Assembly (NCBI RefSeq): GCF_016595505.1
Contig: NZ_JAENIL010000013.1
Span: forward strand, 62,001-126,000
Length of the DNA stretch: 64,000 nucleotides
Reading direction: 5' to 3'
From: Pelagicoccus mobilis
Lineage (GTDB): Bacteria; Verrucomicrobiota; Verrucomicrobiia; Opitutales; Opitutaceae
This document shows positions 35,520-43,363 of this stretch, one piece after another (position 1 is the stretch's first letter; every line of letters starts with the position of its first letter). A program made the position numbers and the translations under genes. Under the pieces are notes generated by a model. It saw nothing but the letters and a program-made list of their open reading frames with translations. It searched no databases and was not told where the DNA came from.

Positions 35520-36875
35520 TTAGTCCAGTGAGTAGGCCTCTTGACCGTGTTCTGAAATGTCTAGCCCTACATCTTCTTCTTCAGCGCTGACTCGAATGCC
35601 CATAATCAATTTGATAGCGAGGAAAACGATGAAGGAGAATGCGAAGGCGAAGAGGGCGTAGGACATGGAGCCGATGAGCTGCCACAAAAAAGGAGCTTCG
35701 CCAAAGATGCCTACTGCGAGGGTGCCCCAAGTGCCGCAGACGCCGTGAACTGAGGTGGCTCCCACAGGGTCATCGACCTTGATCTTTTCGAAGAACAGAA
35801 TCGCGAAGACGACGAGTGCTCCCGATATTGCCCCGACAAGCAGCGCGGGGCCTGGCATCATGGAGTCTGCCCCGGCGGTGATGCCGACAAGTCCGGCGAG
35901 CACGCCGTTTAGCGCCATTGAAACGTCAGGCTTTTTCAATACGAGTTGCGTTGCGATCATGGCTGCGAGGCATCCACCCGCTCCAGCGAGAGCGGTATTG
36001 GTGACTACGAGTCCGATTTGTTCAGGGTGAGCACTAAGAACTGATCCGCCATTGAAACCGAACCAACCGAACCAGAGGAGAAATACGCCCACTGAAGCAA
36101 GGGGCATGCTGTGGCCGATGATTGGCTTCTTGGGTCCATCTGTGCCGTACTTGCCGCGTCTTGGCCCGAGCAGCAGCACGCAGGCGAGGGCAGCGAAGCC
36201 GCCGAAAGCATGGACGACTGAGGAACCAGCGAAGTCGTGGAATCCATTGCGGTCGAGCCAACCAGACCCCCACTCCCACGATCCAGCGATAGGGTAGGCG
36301 AGTCCGACGATCAATACGGTGAACACCATGAAGCTGCTCAACTTTACGCGTTCGGCCACGGCTCCGGATACGATTGTGGCGGCGGTGGCGGCGAACATGG
36401 CTTGGAAGATAAAGTCGGTCCACCATGTATAGTTGGCGTACTTGGCGCTCATGATGTCGAGGTAGTCGGCCGGATTTACATCGATCCAGAAGCCAAGAGA
36501 CATGATTCCATTGAATTCAGTGCCTGGATACATCGTGCGAAATCCGACTAGAGCGTAGAGAATAAGACCCGAGCTGATCACAAACAAGTTTTTGAATATG
36601 ATGTTGATCGTATTCTTCGAACGCGTGAGGCCTGACTCTAGGGTGGCGAATCCTAAGTGCATCATGAAGACTAGGACTGCGCAGACGACTAGCCACAAGT
36701 TGCCGATCGTAAAAAACGATTCTTCGGAGGTTATGGTATCGATGTATTCATCGTAGTTGCCCTCGGTGACACGGTGTTGAGCGAGCGATTCTTGAGCGCC
36801 AATGAAAGCGAAAGAGAAGGCTGCGATTAGTAGGGCGAAGCGGAGGATTCTTTGGAAATTAGCTGCGTTTTTCAT
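35520..36875 (-). CDS. amtB: Ammonium transporter AmtB
   Basis: This 451-residue inner-membrane Amt/Rh protein has an N-terminal cleavable-type signal (LRFALLIAAFSFAFIGAQ) and about eleven helices. The twin-His pore residues are present in VHAFGGFAALACVLL and SVHGVCGTWGTLA, and the ATLESGLTRSKN segment near helix 1 is conserved. It conducts NH4+/NH3 into the cytoplasm. No glnK gene is adjacent, although amtB is usually paired with one. Here it lies between cytochrome c (17-bp overlap) and the RidA gene, in a deamination context. Confidence 0.95.
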   Translation of the reverse strand: MKNAANFQRILRFALLIAAFSFAFIGAQESLAQHRVTEGNYDEYIDTITSEESFFTIGNLWLVVCAVLVFMMHLGFATLESGLTRSKNTINIIFKNLFVISSGLILYALVGFRTMYPGTEFNGIMSLGFWIDVNPADYLDIMSAKYANYTWWTDFIFQAMFAATAATIVSGAVAERVKLSSFMVFTVLIVGLAYPIAGSWEWGSGWLDRNGFHDFAGSSVVHAFGGFAALACVLLLGPRRGKYGTDGPKKPIIGHSMPLASVGVFLLWFGWFGFNGGSVLSAHPEQIGLVVTNTALAGAGGCLAAMIATQLVLKKPDVSMALNGVLAGLVGITAGADSMMPGPALLVGAISGALVVFAILFFEKIKVDDPVGATSVHGVCGTWGTLAVGIFGEAPFLWQLIGSMSYALFAFAFSFIVFLAIKLIMGIRVSAEEEDVGLDISEHGQEAYSLD

Positions 36876-37353
36876 CAGTGGATGCGTTTTGTTTCTCGAA
36901 GCTGATCAGATAGTCGACGAGTGCGGTTATGTCTTCGGCGGGAATCATGGCGCCCCAACCGGGCATGCCTTTTTCCATGATTCCGTTTCGGATAGTGAGT
37001 TCGATGCCCGAGCGGCCGGCCCCGTGATGCCATTTTGAATCGAAGAGATTGCTCGGAGAATCGATTCCGACGTCTTCAGGGCCGTGGCAACTGAGGCAAA
37101 ACATGTCGTAGTTCTGCTTGCCCTTTTTAACGGACTCTGGATTGAGCTCGACGGGAGCAGGCGTTTCAGGGACGGGCGGAGCAGCAGGTTCTGGTTTGCT
37201 GAGCTCAAGCGAAACCTGAGCGGGCTGAGCCGGTGCGGCTGCCTGAGGCTTTGGTTCCGGATTCGCTGCTGCGAAAGAGAGAGCTAGGCTGGTGATGAAG
37301 CCTGCTGCCGATAGGGCGAAATAGTTGCTGGCCTTGTTCTGTAGCGTTTTCAT
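36859..37353 (-). CDS. Periplasmic class I cytochrome c
   Basis: The protein has 164 residues. A hydrophobic N-terminus (about 12-30) is followed by a Pro/Ala-rich linker (about 30-75). A single-haem domain then has FCLSCH (CxxCH, about residue 83) and the distal Met in GMPGWGAM. It would accept electrons in the periplasm. Its gene overlaps the stop of the flavin oxidase gene (ATGA) and overlaps amtB, so the three are translationally coupled. Electron flow from the neighbouring flavoenzyme is an inference. Confidence 0.88.
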   Translation of the reverse strand: MKTLQNKASNYFALSAAGFITSLALSFAAANPEPKPQAAAPAQPAQVSLELSKPEPAAPPVPETPAPVELNPESVKKGKQNYDMFCLSCHGPEDVGIDSPSNLFDSKWHHGAGRSGIELTIRNGIMEKGMPGWGAMIPAEDITALVDYLISFEKQNASTDEKRS

Positions 37354-38930
37354 GTTTCTGCCATAGTCCTTTCGTGGATACTCTTTACGGCAATGCGGGC
37401 TGCTTCAAAGGCTCCGGCTTGCCAGCCGCCTAGATGACTGGCCCAGCTGGCTGCTATGTATAGCTCGCCCTCTGGCCTGATAAGGAGTGGGTAGAAGGTC
37501 TTGATCATCGCTTGCGGGAAGTGGGCGAGACAGCCTTCGATGTGAGGTATGGAGGACCAATTGACCGAGAACGCGTTTTCGAATTCGGCCCGATACTGCG
37601 GGTGGATCTTTTCGCCGTTGGAGAGCGCGAACTCCAGACGTTCGGCTGGAGACATTTTTCCGAGTTGGTCGGACATTGGTCCGAAAACGTAGTATCCGCC
37701 CATGATGCCCTTCTTTTGCATGAATCCGGAAGATGGATACCACATTTCTGCGATCGGGAGGTTCGTCCAGGAGATGCCTCCATAGACGTATTCGTCTTCT
37801 TCCCAGAAGCGGCGTTTAAATTGAAGCCCGATTTTCGCCGAATTTTGGAAGGGGACGATATTGAGCGTATTCTTCAGCATCGGAGAGAAGTCCGACTGCA
37901 TTTTTCTCAATATCGTGGGAGGAATGGTGCAAACGCAGTAGTCTCCGCTTATTTCCTTGTCGACTCCATCGATGGTGTAGACGACGCGCGCGCCAGGATT
38001 GGTACGACGAATTTCTTTCACCTGCGCTCCGTAGACGATCTTGTCTTTAACCTTTTCTGCGAGGGCGAATGGAATCTTGTCCATGCCGCCCTTGGGCGTG
38101 AACATTTGCGACTGGTATTGGTATTCGTTGGCTCGATGGAAGAGCTGGCCGAATCCTGATTGGAGCAACTCTGAGAATGAGTAGGGCGTGTCGAGTTCGC
38201 CTTCTTGCAAGCCTCCGCCAGGCCAAACCTTGTAGCCGCGACGAGCGTGTCCTGTGTACTGGTGCTGGGAGCCGCTGAGTCCGCCCTCGTAGTGGAGGAA
38301 GTCGAGCAGTGCTTCCTTGTCGCTACCGGTGAGCTCCGTATCAAGAGCTTCGTCGTCAGCAACTTTGGCGAGGAGCTCGTTGGTGTATCCTCGCAGGTCT
38401 GTCTTTACTTCACGGATACGAGCTTTCTTCCCGGCTAGAGGACCGATGTCGCCTTCTCCATAGTAAAATGCGTTTTCGTTCAAGTTGACGAAAGGTTCCA
38501 CTTCGACGCCAAGCTCTCGGCAATAGTCCATGGTCACGTGCCATTGAGGAAAGCGGGAGGGGCCGGGGTTGAAGTAGAGGCCTTCGTCGAATTGGCAGGT
38601 TTGCGTGTGCCCGGTGGTTTCCGAAATCGTGTCTCCCTTGCGAAGCGTCATGCTCCGGCCGCCCGGTATGGGGCGAGGTTCGAGCACGACGCAGTCAAAT
38701 CCGAGCTTTTGTAGTTCGTAGGCGGTTGTTAGGCCTGCGATACCAGCTCCTAGAATGAGGACGCGTTTCTTCGACTTGCTGCCGATGTGCGTGAGGCCTG
38801 AGATTTCCGCTCCATGGCCTGTGGCTTGAGTCATTAGTCCGAGCGCGGTCATCGTTGTGAAGGCACAACCGCCGTACGCCCCGACTTGCCGGATGAAGTT
38901 CCGGCGAGTGAGTTTCGCTTTGGTAGACAT
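37350..38930 (-). CDS. Tat-exported FAD amine oxidase (L-amino-acid-oxidase-like)
   Basis: This 526-residue flavoprotein begins with a twin-arginine signal (TRRNFIRQVG followed by a hydrophobic stretch). The FAD-binding GAGIAGLTTAYELQKLG is at about 59-75, and PGGRSMTLRKGD follows. NPGPSRFPQWHVTMDYCRELG resembles the substrate-domain start of L-amino-acid oxidases. The C-terminal FAD segment is YIAASWASHLGGWQAGAFEAA. It should oxidise an amino acid or amine to the imine. With a cytochrome c gene directly coupled it may act as a dehydrogenase, and peroxide formation is the alternative. It is the first gene of the operon and has the shared leader motif at its ATG. Confidence 0.88.
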   Translation of the reverse strand: MSTKAKLTRRNFIRQVGAYGGCAFTTMTALGLMTQATGHGAEISGLTHIGSKSKKRVLILGAGIAGLTTAYELQKLGFDCVVLEPRPIPGGRSMTLRKGDTISETTGHTQTCQFDEGLYFNPGPSRFPQWHVTMDYCRELGVEVEPFVNLNENAFYYGEGDIGPLAGKKARIREVKTDLRGYTNELLAKVADDEALDTELTGSDKEALLDFLHYEGGLSGSQHQYTGHARRGYKVWPGGGLQEGELDTPYSFSELLQSGFGQLFHRANEYQYQSQMFTPKGGMDKIPFALAEKVKDKIVYGAQVKEIRRTNPGARVVYTIDGVDKEISGDYCVCTIPPTILRKMQSDFSPMLKNTLNIVPFQNSAKIGLQFKRRFWEEDEYVYGGISWTNLPIAEMWYPSSGFMQKKGIMGGYYVFGPMSDQLGKMSPAERLEFALSNGEKIHPQYRAEFENAFSVNWSSIPHIEGCLAHFPQAMIKTFYPLLIRPEGELYIAASWASHLGGWQAGAFEAARIAVKSIHERTMAET

Positions 38931-38940
38931 CTTTTTGTAT
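38924..38940 (-). promoter_or_regulatory. Shared leader motif at the start of the amine oxidase gene
   Basis: The minus strand reads ATACAAAAAGATGTCTA, containing the start codon. It matches the element at 39181 over about 20 bases, including the following CYAAA. Confidence 0.6.
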
Positions 38941-39057
38941 AAAATAACGCGCTGAGCGCCTTTTGTTGGGCATTAGCAGAGCGTGTGCCTACTTGTCATA
39001 AAAATTCAGATACAGGTGAATCTTTAGGTTCCTATTAAAGAAATTTCTGACCTCGTT

Positions 39058-39070
39058 ACATTATTATATA
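39058..39070 (+). promoter_or_regulatory. AT-rich element ACATTATTATATA
   Basis: This 13-base element in the 260-bp divergent region between the amine oxidase and aminotransferase genes recurs exactly at 45991-46003 in the TonB receptor divergent region. It may be a -10 region or a regulator site. Confidence 0.45.
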
Positions 39071-39180
39071 TGGAATTTATCGAATGGAGTTTTAGGAGAA
39101 AAAAGTGACGAAATGACCGGCTCGGGCATAGCGTCTGCTAAGAGGTGCCAGGATTCGTACAAACGATTCTCTAACCAATA

Positions 39181-39197
39181 ATACAAAAAGATGTCTA
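39181..39197 (+). promoter_or_regulatory. Shared leader motif at the start of exported aminotransferase 1
   Basis: ATACAAAAAGATGTCTA contains the ATG at 39191. There is no Shine-Dalgarno beyond AAAAAG. Confidence 0.6.
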
Positions 39198-40342
39198 CTA
39201 AACCGGTACCGAATAAGTCGGAGCGCCGCTCCACTTCGCTCGTCGCTACTCTCGTTGCAGCTGCGACCCTTTCACTCTCCCCTCAAGTGGCTTTCAGTCA
39301 GCACGAGGTCGATACTGATGAGGGATCGCAGGGCCCGATTCGAATTAGCGGAAATGAAAATGCCTTCGGGTACTCGCAGATGGCCATGATGGCCATCATG
39401 CAAGAGTTGCCTGATATTAACCGATACCAGTGGGAGGAAACCATGGCTCTGATCGAGGCGGTCGCCATGAAAGAGATGGTTCCTACTGAATATGTCGTGC
39501 CTACCGCTGGCTCTGGTCCAGTGCTGCAGATGGCCGCGATGGCTTATGCTGCCCCTGGAAAAAACGTGGTCACGGTTGAGCCGGGCTACACCCAGTTGGT
39601 GAGAACGTTCAACAATTTTGGCGGTGAAACCAAAATCGTGCCGCTTAACGACAAGTTGGAGTACGACCTCGATGCAGTTAAGGCCGCAATCGATGAGGAT
39701 ACCGTGATGGTCTACTTGTGTAATCCGAATAATCCGACTGGAACGGTTGTGAACCCTGATGCTTTGAAGACGTTCATCCGTGAACTTCCAGATGACATCG
39801 TGGCATTCGTGGACGAAGCGTACCTCGAATTGGCTGATGGCGGCTTGGATAAGCACAGCATGATTTCTTTGGTGAGAGAGGGCGAGAACATCATTCTTGC
39901 TCGTACTTTCTCGAAGGTGTATGGCATGGCCGGCTTGCGCGTTGGTTATGGTATCATGAAACCAGATACGAAGAAGCTTCTCGGAAAGTACCAGATGGGC
40001 GGACCGAACAAGTTGGGCTGTGTCGCGGCTGTCGCTTCGTTGCAGGACACTGCTTTCTTCGAGACAAGTGTTACGAACTATCGTTCTGTCCGCAAAATGG
40101 TGACGGACAAGCTCGATGAGCTCGGAATCGAGTACGCTTATCCACAAGGAAGCTTCGTCTTCATGAAAACTGGCATTCCGATCAAGGAATTTCAGGGCAT
40201 GATGGAAGAGCGCAATATCATGGTGGGTCGCCCATTCCCGCCAATGCTCGACTGGTGCCGTGTCAGTATCGGCACCGAAGAAGAAATGAGCACATTTTTG
40301 ACCGTCTTCGAAGATATCATGAAGACGCAAGGCAAGCTTTAG
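39191..40342 (+). CDS. Exported PLP-dependent aminotransferase 1 (HisC-like fold type I)
   Basis: The protein has 383 residues. The N-terminal 37 are an export signal with a twin arginine (SERRSTSLVATLVAAATLSLSP, cleavage expected near FSQ). The enzyme domain begins with ISGNENAFGYS. It has TAGSGPVLQM (PLP phosphate site), CNPNNPTG, FVDEAYLE and the PLP lysine in ARTFSKVYGMAGLRVGYG, with the family's C-terminal Arg region DWCRVSIGT. Cytoplasmic HisC works in histidine synthesis, but a signal peptide argues for a periplasmic catabolic role. Amino-donor specificity is unknown. It is divergent from the amine oxidase operon and followed by a paralogue. Confidence 0.88.
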   Translation: MSTKPVPNKSERRSTSLVATLVAAATLSLSPQVAFSQHEVDTDEGSQGPIRISGNENAFGYSQMAMMAIMQELPDINRYQWEETMALIEAVAMKEMVPTEYVVPTAGSGPVLQMAAMAYAAPGKNVVTVEPGYTQLVRTFNNFGGETKIVPLNDKLEYDLDAVKAAIDEDTVMVYLCNPNNPTGTVVNPDALKTFIRELPDDIVAFVDEAYLELADGGLDKHSMISLVREGENIILARTFSKVYGMAGLRVGYGIMKPDTKKLLGKYQMGGPNKLGCVAAVASLQDTAFFETSVTNYRSVRKMVTDKLDELGIEYAYPQGSFVFMKTGIPIKEFQGMMEERNIMVGRPFPPMLDWCRVSIGTEEEMSTFLTVFEDIMKTQGKL

Positions 40343-40498
40343 CCCTACTGGGGTTATTCAGGTAGTTATTGAACAGGTTATTCGCTGCTAGACCAGCAGC
40401 ATAGGGACCGGTTTGAACCGTTGTGAGCATGCCTTTGGTTTTTGGGCGTCTGATTGCGGTTGGGACCGGTTCCTTCTTTTTTTTGAGGGGTGCATTTT

Positions 40499-41653
40499 AT
40501 GGAAAGAAAACGAATCGAGAAGTCTCTAGGAGTGAGTCGTCGAGCTTGGTTAAGAGATGTGGGAATCTCAACCCTTGGCTTAGCTCTAGGTGGGTCGTTG
40601 CTCGGGCAAGCGAGCGGTCCTGCGGCCAAGCGATTAGAGCGGTATCCGGAGCTTAAGCACATCAATTTGGCGGGGAACGAAAACCCGTTTGGACCGTCCC
40701 AAAAAGTGAGCATGGCTATCATGCGGGAGGTAAAGAACAGCTGCCGCTACCCGTTTCGAGAGGAGGAAATCCTCAAGGAGAGGATTGCGGAGAAGGAAGG
40801 CTTGAAGCCGGAGAACGTGATTCTGGGCAATGGTTGTGACGAGATCCTTTCGCTGGCTGGTATCGCGTTTGGCGGTGATGGGAATACGGTTGTAGCCACT
40901 CGGCCGACTTATCTTCAACTGGCGGAGCAGGCAGAAAAGGCTGGCGGGCACGTCGAGTGGGTGGACCACTCTGTGTCGATGCATCACGACCTGGGCGCTA
41001 TGATGGAGAGGTCTCGCAGGAAGTCGGCGAATCTGGTCTATATTTGCAATCCGGATACACCATCGGGAACGGTTTTGCCACCCGAAGAAATCAGGTCGTT
41101 TTGCGTCGAGGCGTGCAAGACGAGCACGGTTTTCTTGGATGAGGTGTATCTTGATTTGCTAGATGACTACGAGCAGCAGACTCAGGTGGATCTCATTCGG
41201 GAAGGGTATCCGCTTATTATAGGACGTTCGTTCTCGAAGATGCATGGGTTGGCGGGTCATCGCATCGGCTACGCAATTGCGAGCAAGGAGATCGTGCAGG
41301 AGATGGGGAAGCGGAAAATGTCGAGCCCTGGCTATTTGGGAGTGATTGCGGCATTGGCTAGCCTTGACGATCGCGACTTTCACGAGCAGTCGAAGCGCTT
41401 AATTGCAAAGGGCAGAGAGCGTTTCTGTTCGCAGCTAGACTCCTACGGCCTGAAGTATACGCCTTCTGTTGGAAACTTTGTCTTTCATCACACCGGAATC
41501 GAGGTACGAGAGTTCCAGAAGAGGATGAAGGCTCACGGCTTTTTGGTGGGGCGGCCTTTTCCGCCGTATGAGGATTGGTGTCGAATCAGTATTGGGACGC
41601 CAGCGGAGATGTCGGCCTACGAGGGGGCCATGGCAAAGGTATTCGGAGCCTGA
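40499..41653 (+). CDS. Exported PLP-dependent aminotransferase 2 with Tat signal
   Basis: The protein has 384 residues from the ATG at 40499 (a GTG at 40490 adds three). It begins with a Tat-type signal (SRRAWLRDVGISTLGLALGGSLLG). The aminotransferase domain has LAGNENPFGPS, LGNGCDEILSLAG, CNPDTPSG, FLDEVYLD, the PLP lysine in GRSFSKMHGLAGHRIGYA and DWCRISIGT. It is paralogous to the gene just upstream but considerably diverged. The Tat signal fits export of a folded, PLP-loaded enzyme. It is closed by the terminator at 41685. Confidence 0.88.
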   Translation: MERKRIEKSLGVSRRAWLRDVGISTLGLALGGSLLGQASGPAAKRLERYPELKHINLAGNENPFGPSQKVSMAIMREVKNSCRYPFREEEILKERIAEKEGLKPENVILGNGCDEILSLAGIAFGGDGNTVVATRPTYLQLAEQAEKAGGHVEWVDHSVSMHHDLGAMMERSRRKSANLVYICNPDTPSGTVLPPEEIRSFCVEACKTSTVFLDEVYLDLLDDYEQQTQVDLIREGYPLIIGRSFSKMHGLAGHRIGYAIASKEIVQEMGKRKMSSPGYLGVIAALASLDDRDFHEQSKRLIAKGRERFCSQLDSYGLKYTPSVGNFVFHHTGIEVREFQKRMKAHGFLVGRPFPPYEDWCRISIGTPAEMSAYEGAMAKVFGA

Positions 41654-41684
41654 GGGAAACGCTATTTTAGCCAAATAAGTGGAG

Positions 41685-41713
41685 GCCGCTTTCTTCGGAA
41701 GGCGGCTTTCTTG
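41685..41713 (+). terminator. Intrinsic terminator after aminotransferase 2
   Basis: GCCGCTTTC-TTCG-GAAGGCGGC is a 9-bp stem with one G-T pair and is followed by TTTCTT. Confidence 0.75.
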
Positions 41714-41807
41714 TTGGAGGCAGGATTGTCTAGAGCATTTTTCTTATGAATAGGCACGAGCAGGGCTGACTGGCCCAGTCAGCCGCAATGCAGGATCAAA
41801 GCTCCAC

Positions 41808-41833
41808 GGCGGCCTGCGGCGAGGCCGCCCTAC
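41808..41833 (-). repeat. REP-like palindrome with GTAG foot
   Basis: The minus strand reads GTAG then GGCGGCC, a short loop and GGCCGCC. It has the same layout as the other REP-like units in the window. Confidence 0.7.
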
Positions 41834-41888
41834 CTTCCGGTTTTAGGAAGAATACGCCATTTCAAAAGAAAAGCGCTCTGGATACGGG

Positions 41889-41914
41889 AATGCCCTCGTA
41901 GTTACGAGGGCATT
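41889..41914. repeat. Perfect 12-bp hairpin
   Basis: AATGCCCTCGTA-GT-TACGAGGGCATT has no mismatches and a 2-base loop. There is no T-run, so its function is unknown. Confidence 0.75.
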
Positions 41915-42057
41915 ACGCGGGTAAACCTTTAGTTTATGCTAATCATGAAGGGAATTCTCCTTCCATGCTGAAAAATAGAATTGATCTTATGAGATCAGTT
42001 CTATGAATTTTTGTTCAGGCTTTGGTACGGACAAAGTTACCTGTTTACTAGACATCT

Positions 42058-43341
42058 TCAGTTAGCATCGTACGTGCCAAAGCCGCGCTTTTTTATCGTC
42101 TTAAGCCCTTCGCGTAAATTTGAGGATTTTGAGCTGGGGTGATGAACCGAGGTGGAGGGGGCGAAAACCTCCCTAAAACGTGGTCCGAGGAAGATTAGGC
42201 CTGAAAGTAAGGTCAATATTCCGCATAGAAGTGTTATTTTGTGCAGATCTAGATGAAGCGCCAGGTAGCTCGCGACTGCATATCCGGTGGCCTTGCCGAG
42301 GTGGTTGCTGGTTTGTACCACGCTCATGCGCAGGCCTTTGTGCTCGGAAGGACCTAGGTTGTTGACTGCGAAGAGGAGGGGGGAGATTCGAAGGGCGACG
42401 GCCCCGAGGGTTAGCGAGAAGCAGGCGCCCGAAAGGGCTAGGCTGGGTGGGCTTATGGTGGCGACTCCGAATATCGCTGTATTGATGAAAAAGGATAGGG
42501 CTATTGTTTGTGAGGGAGACCAGTTGAGAGCTGTTCGTATTGGAGAAATGAGGACAATCGCTTGAAGCAAGCCTCCCAGCATGTGGATGGGGGCGAGCTC
42601 GTTTGGCTCGATCTTGGCTTTTTCTAGAAACCATAGGGTGAGGCTTATGTAAAATAGAGCGCTCGCTGTGAATCCAAGGTAAGAGCTGAGGGTGAGCAGA
42701 GCAAATCGCTTGTCAGCTAGGGTGCGGAGGGACTTTTTGAGGTAACTCGAAAGCGTTCCGCTTTGATAGTAGGCGCTGGGGTTGCGGCTGGGAAGATGGT
42801 AGCGAATCGCAAGCGTCAGGACGAGGGTAAGCGCTCCCAGTCCAGAGCAGAGCTGGAGATAGCTGAGCCATTGCAAAAGTGCGATGCCGAGGGGAATGCC
42901 TATGGATTGCCCAAGGGCGTGGCCGCTGAGCATCTTGCCGTTGGCTTTGAGTTGTTCGGATTTGGGCAGGCTATCGCTGAGAAGCGTAGAGGGAAGTCCA
43001 GTGAGCGCGCCTGTCGCCAAGCCGCCTAGAATTCGAAGAAGCAGGAGAGCGTTGAAGTCGGGAGCGAGGGCGTGCGAAAGCAGGCAGATGCTAAGCAATA
43101 GCAAGCCTGTGAGAAGTGTGACACGGCGTCCGAGTAAGTCTGAGAGCGTTCCCGAAAAAAGGGCGGATATTCCAGCGGCAACCGGAAAAGAGCCCAGCAG
43201 GAGCGCTAGTTGGTGATCATCGAAATTCTCGGTGAGAGCGTGGGATGGAACTCCGACTAAGGCGATCGCTGCTTGGGTCGAGTTGACGAGGTTGACGCAG
43301 AAGAGGCTTGCCCAAAGCGTACTGCGTTTTCCGTGTGGCAT
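42058..43341 (-). CDS. MFS transporter
   Basis: This 427-residue inner-membrane permease has about twelve hydrophobic helices and an MFS motif A (SGTLSDLLGRRVTLL) between helices 2 and 3. It lies 22 bp downstream of the TonB receptor on the same strand, so it probably carries the receptor's ligand, or a breakdown product, across the inner membrane. Substrate class cannot be read from the sequence. Confidence 0.85.
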   Translation of the reverse strand: MPHGKRSTLWASLFCVNLVNSTQAAIALVGVPSHALTENFDDHQLALLLGSFPVAAGISALFSGTLSDLLGRRVTLLTGLLLLSICLLSHALAPDFNALLLLRILGGLATGALTGLPSTLLSDSLPKSEQLKANGKMLSGHALGQSIGIPLGIALLQWLSYLQLCSGLGALTLVLTLAIRYHLPSRNPSAYYQSGTLSSYLKKSLRTLADKRFALLTLSSYLGFTASALFYISLTLWFLEKAKIEPNELAPIHMLGGLLQAIVLISPIRTALNWSPSQTIALSFFINTAIFGVATISPPSLALSGACFSLTLGAVALRISPLLFAVNNLGPSEHKGLRMSVVQTSNHLGKATGYAVASYLALHLDLHKITLLCGILTLLSGLIFLGPRFREVFAPSTSVHHPSSKSSNLREGLKTIKKRGFGTYDAN

Positions 43342-43363
43342 CAGGTTTTGTGCCGTCTCCCTT

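Larger units (their letters stand above)
41654..42057. other. Intergenic region rich in hairpins
   Basis: This 404-bp gap between convergent genes contains a terminator, a 10-bp perfect hairpin (GGCTGACTGG-C-CCAGTCAGCC, 41764-41784), a REP-like unit and a 12-bp perfect hairpin. A TGATCT/AGATCA inverted repeat lies near 41980. There is no convincing coding frame. Confidence 0.6.

Noticed and set aside
39272-40330. A 352-codon antisense frame under exported aminotransferase 1
   Set aside because: The plus-strand gene has intact PLP motifs, and the antisense product resembles no protein family.
41989-42057. A 22-codon minus-strand frame starting with AAGATGTCTA just after the MFS gene
   Set aside because: It has only ten bases of the leader motif, no protein similarity and no downstream gene; probably chance.
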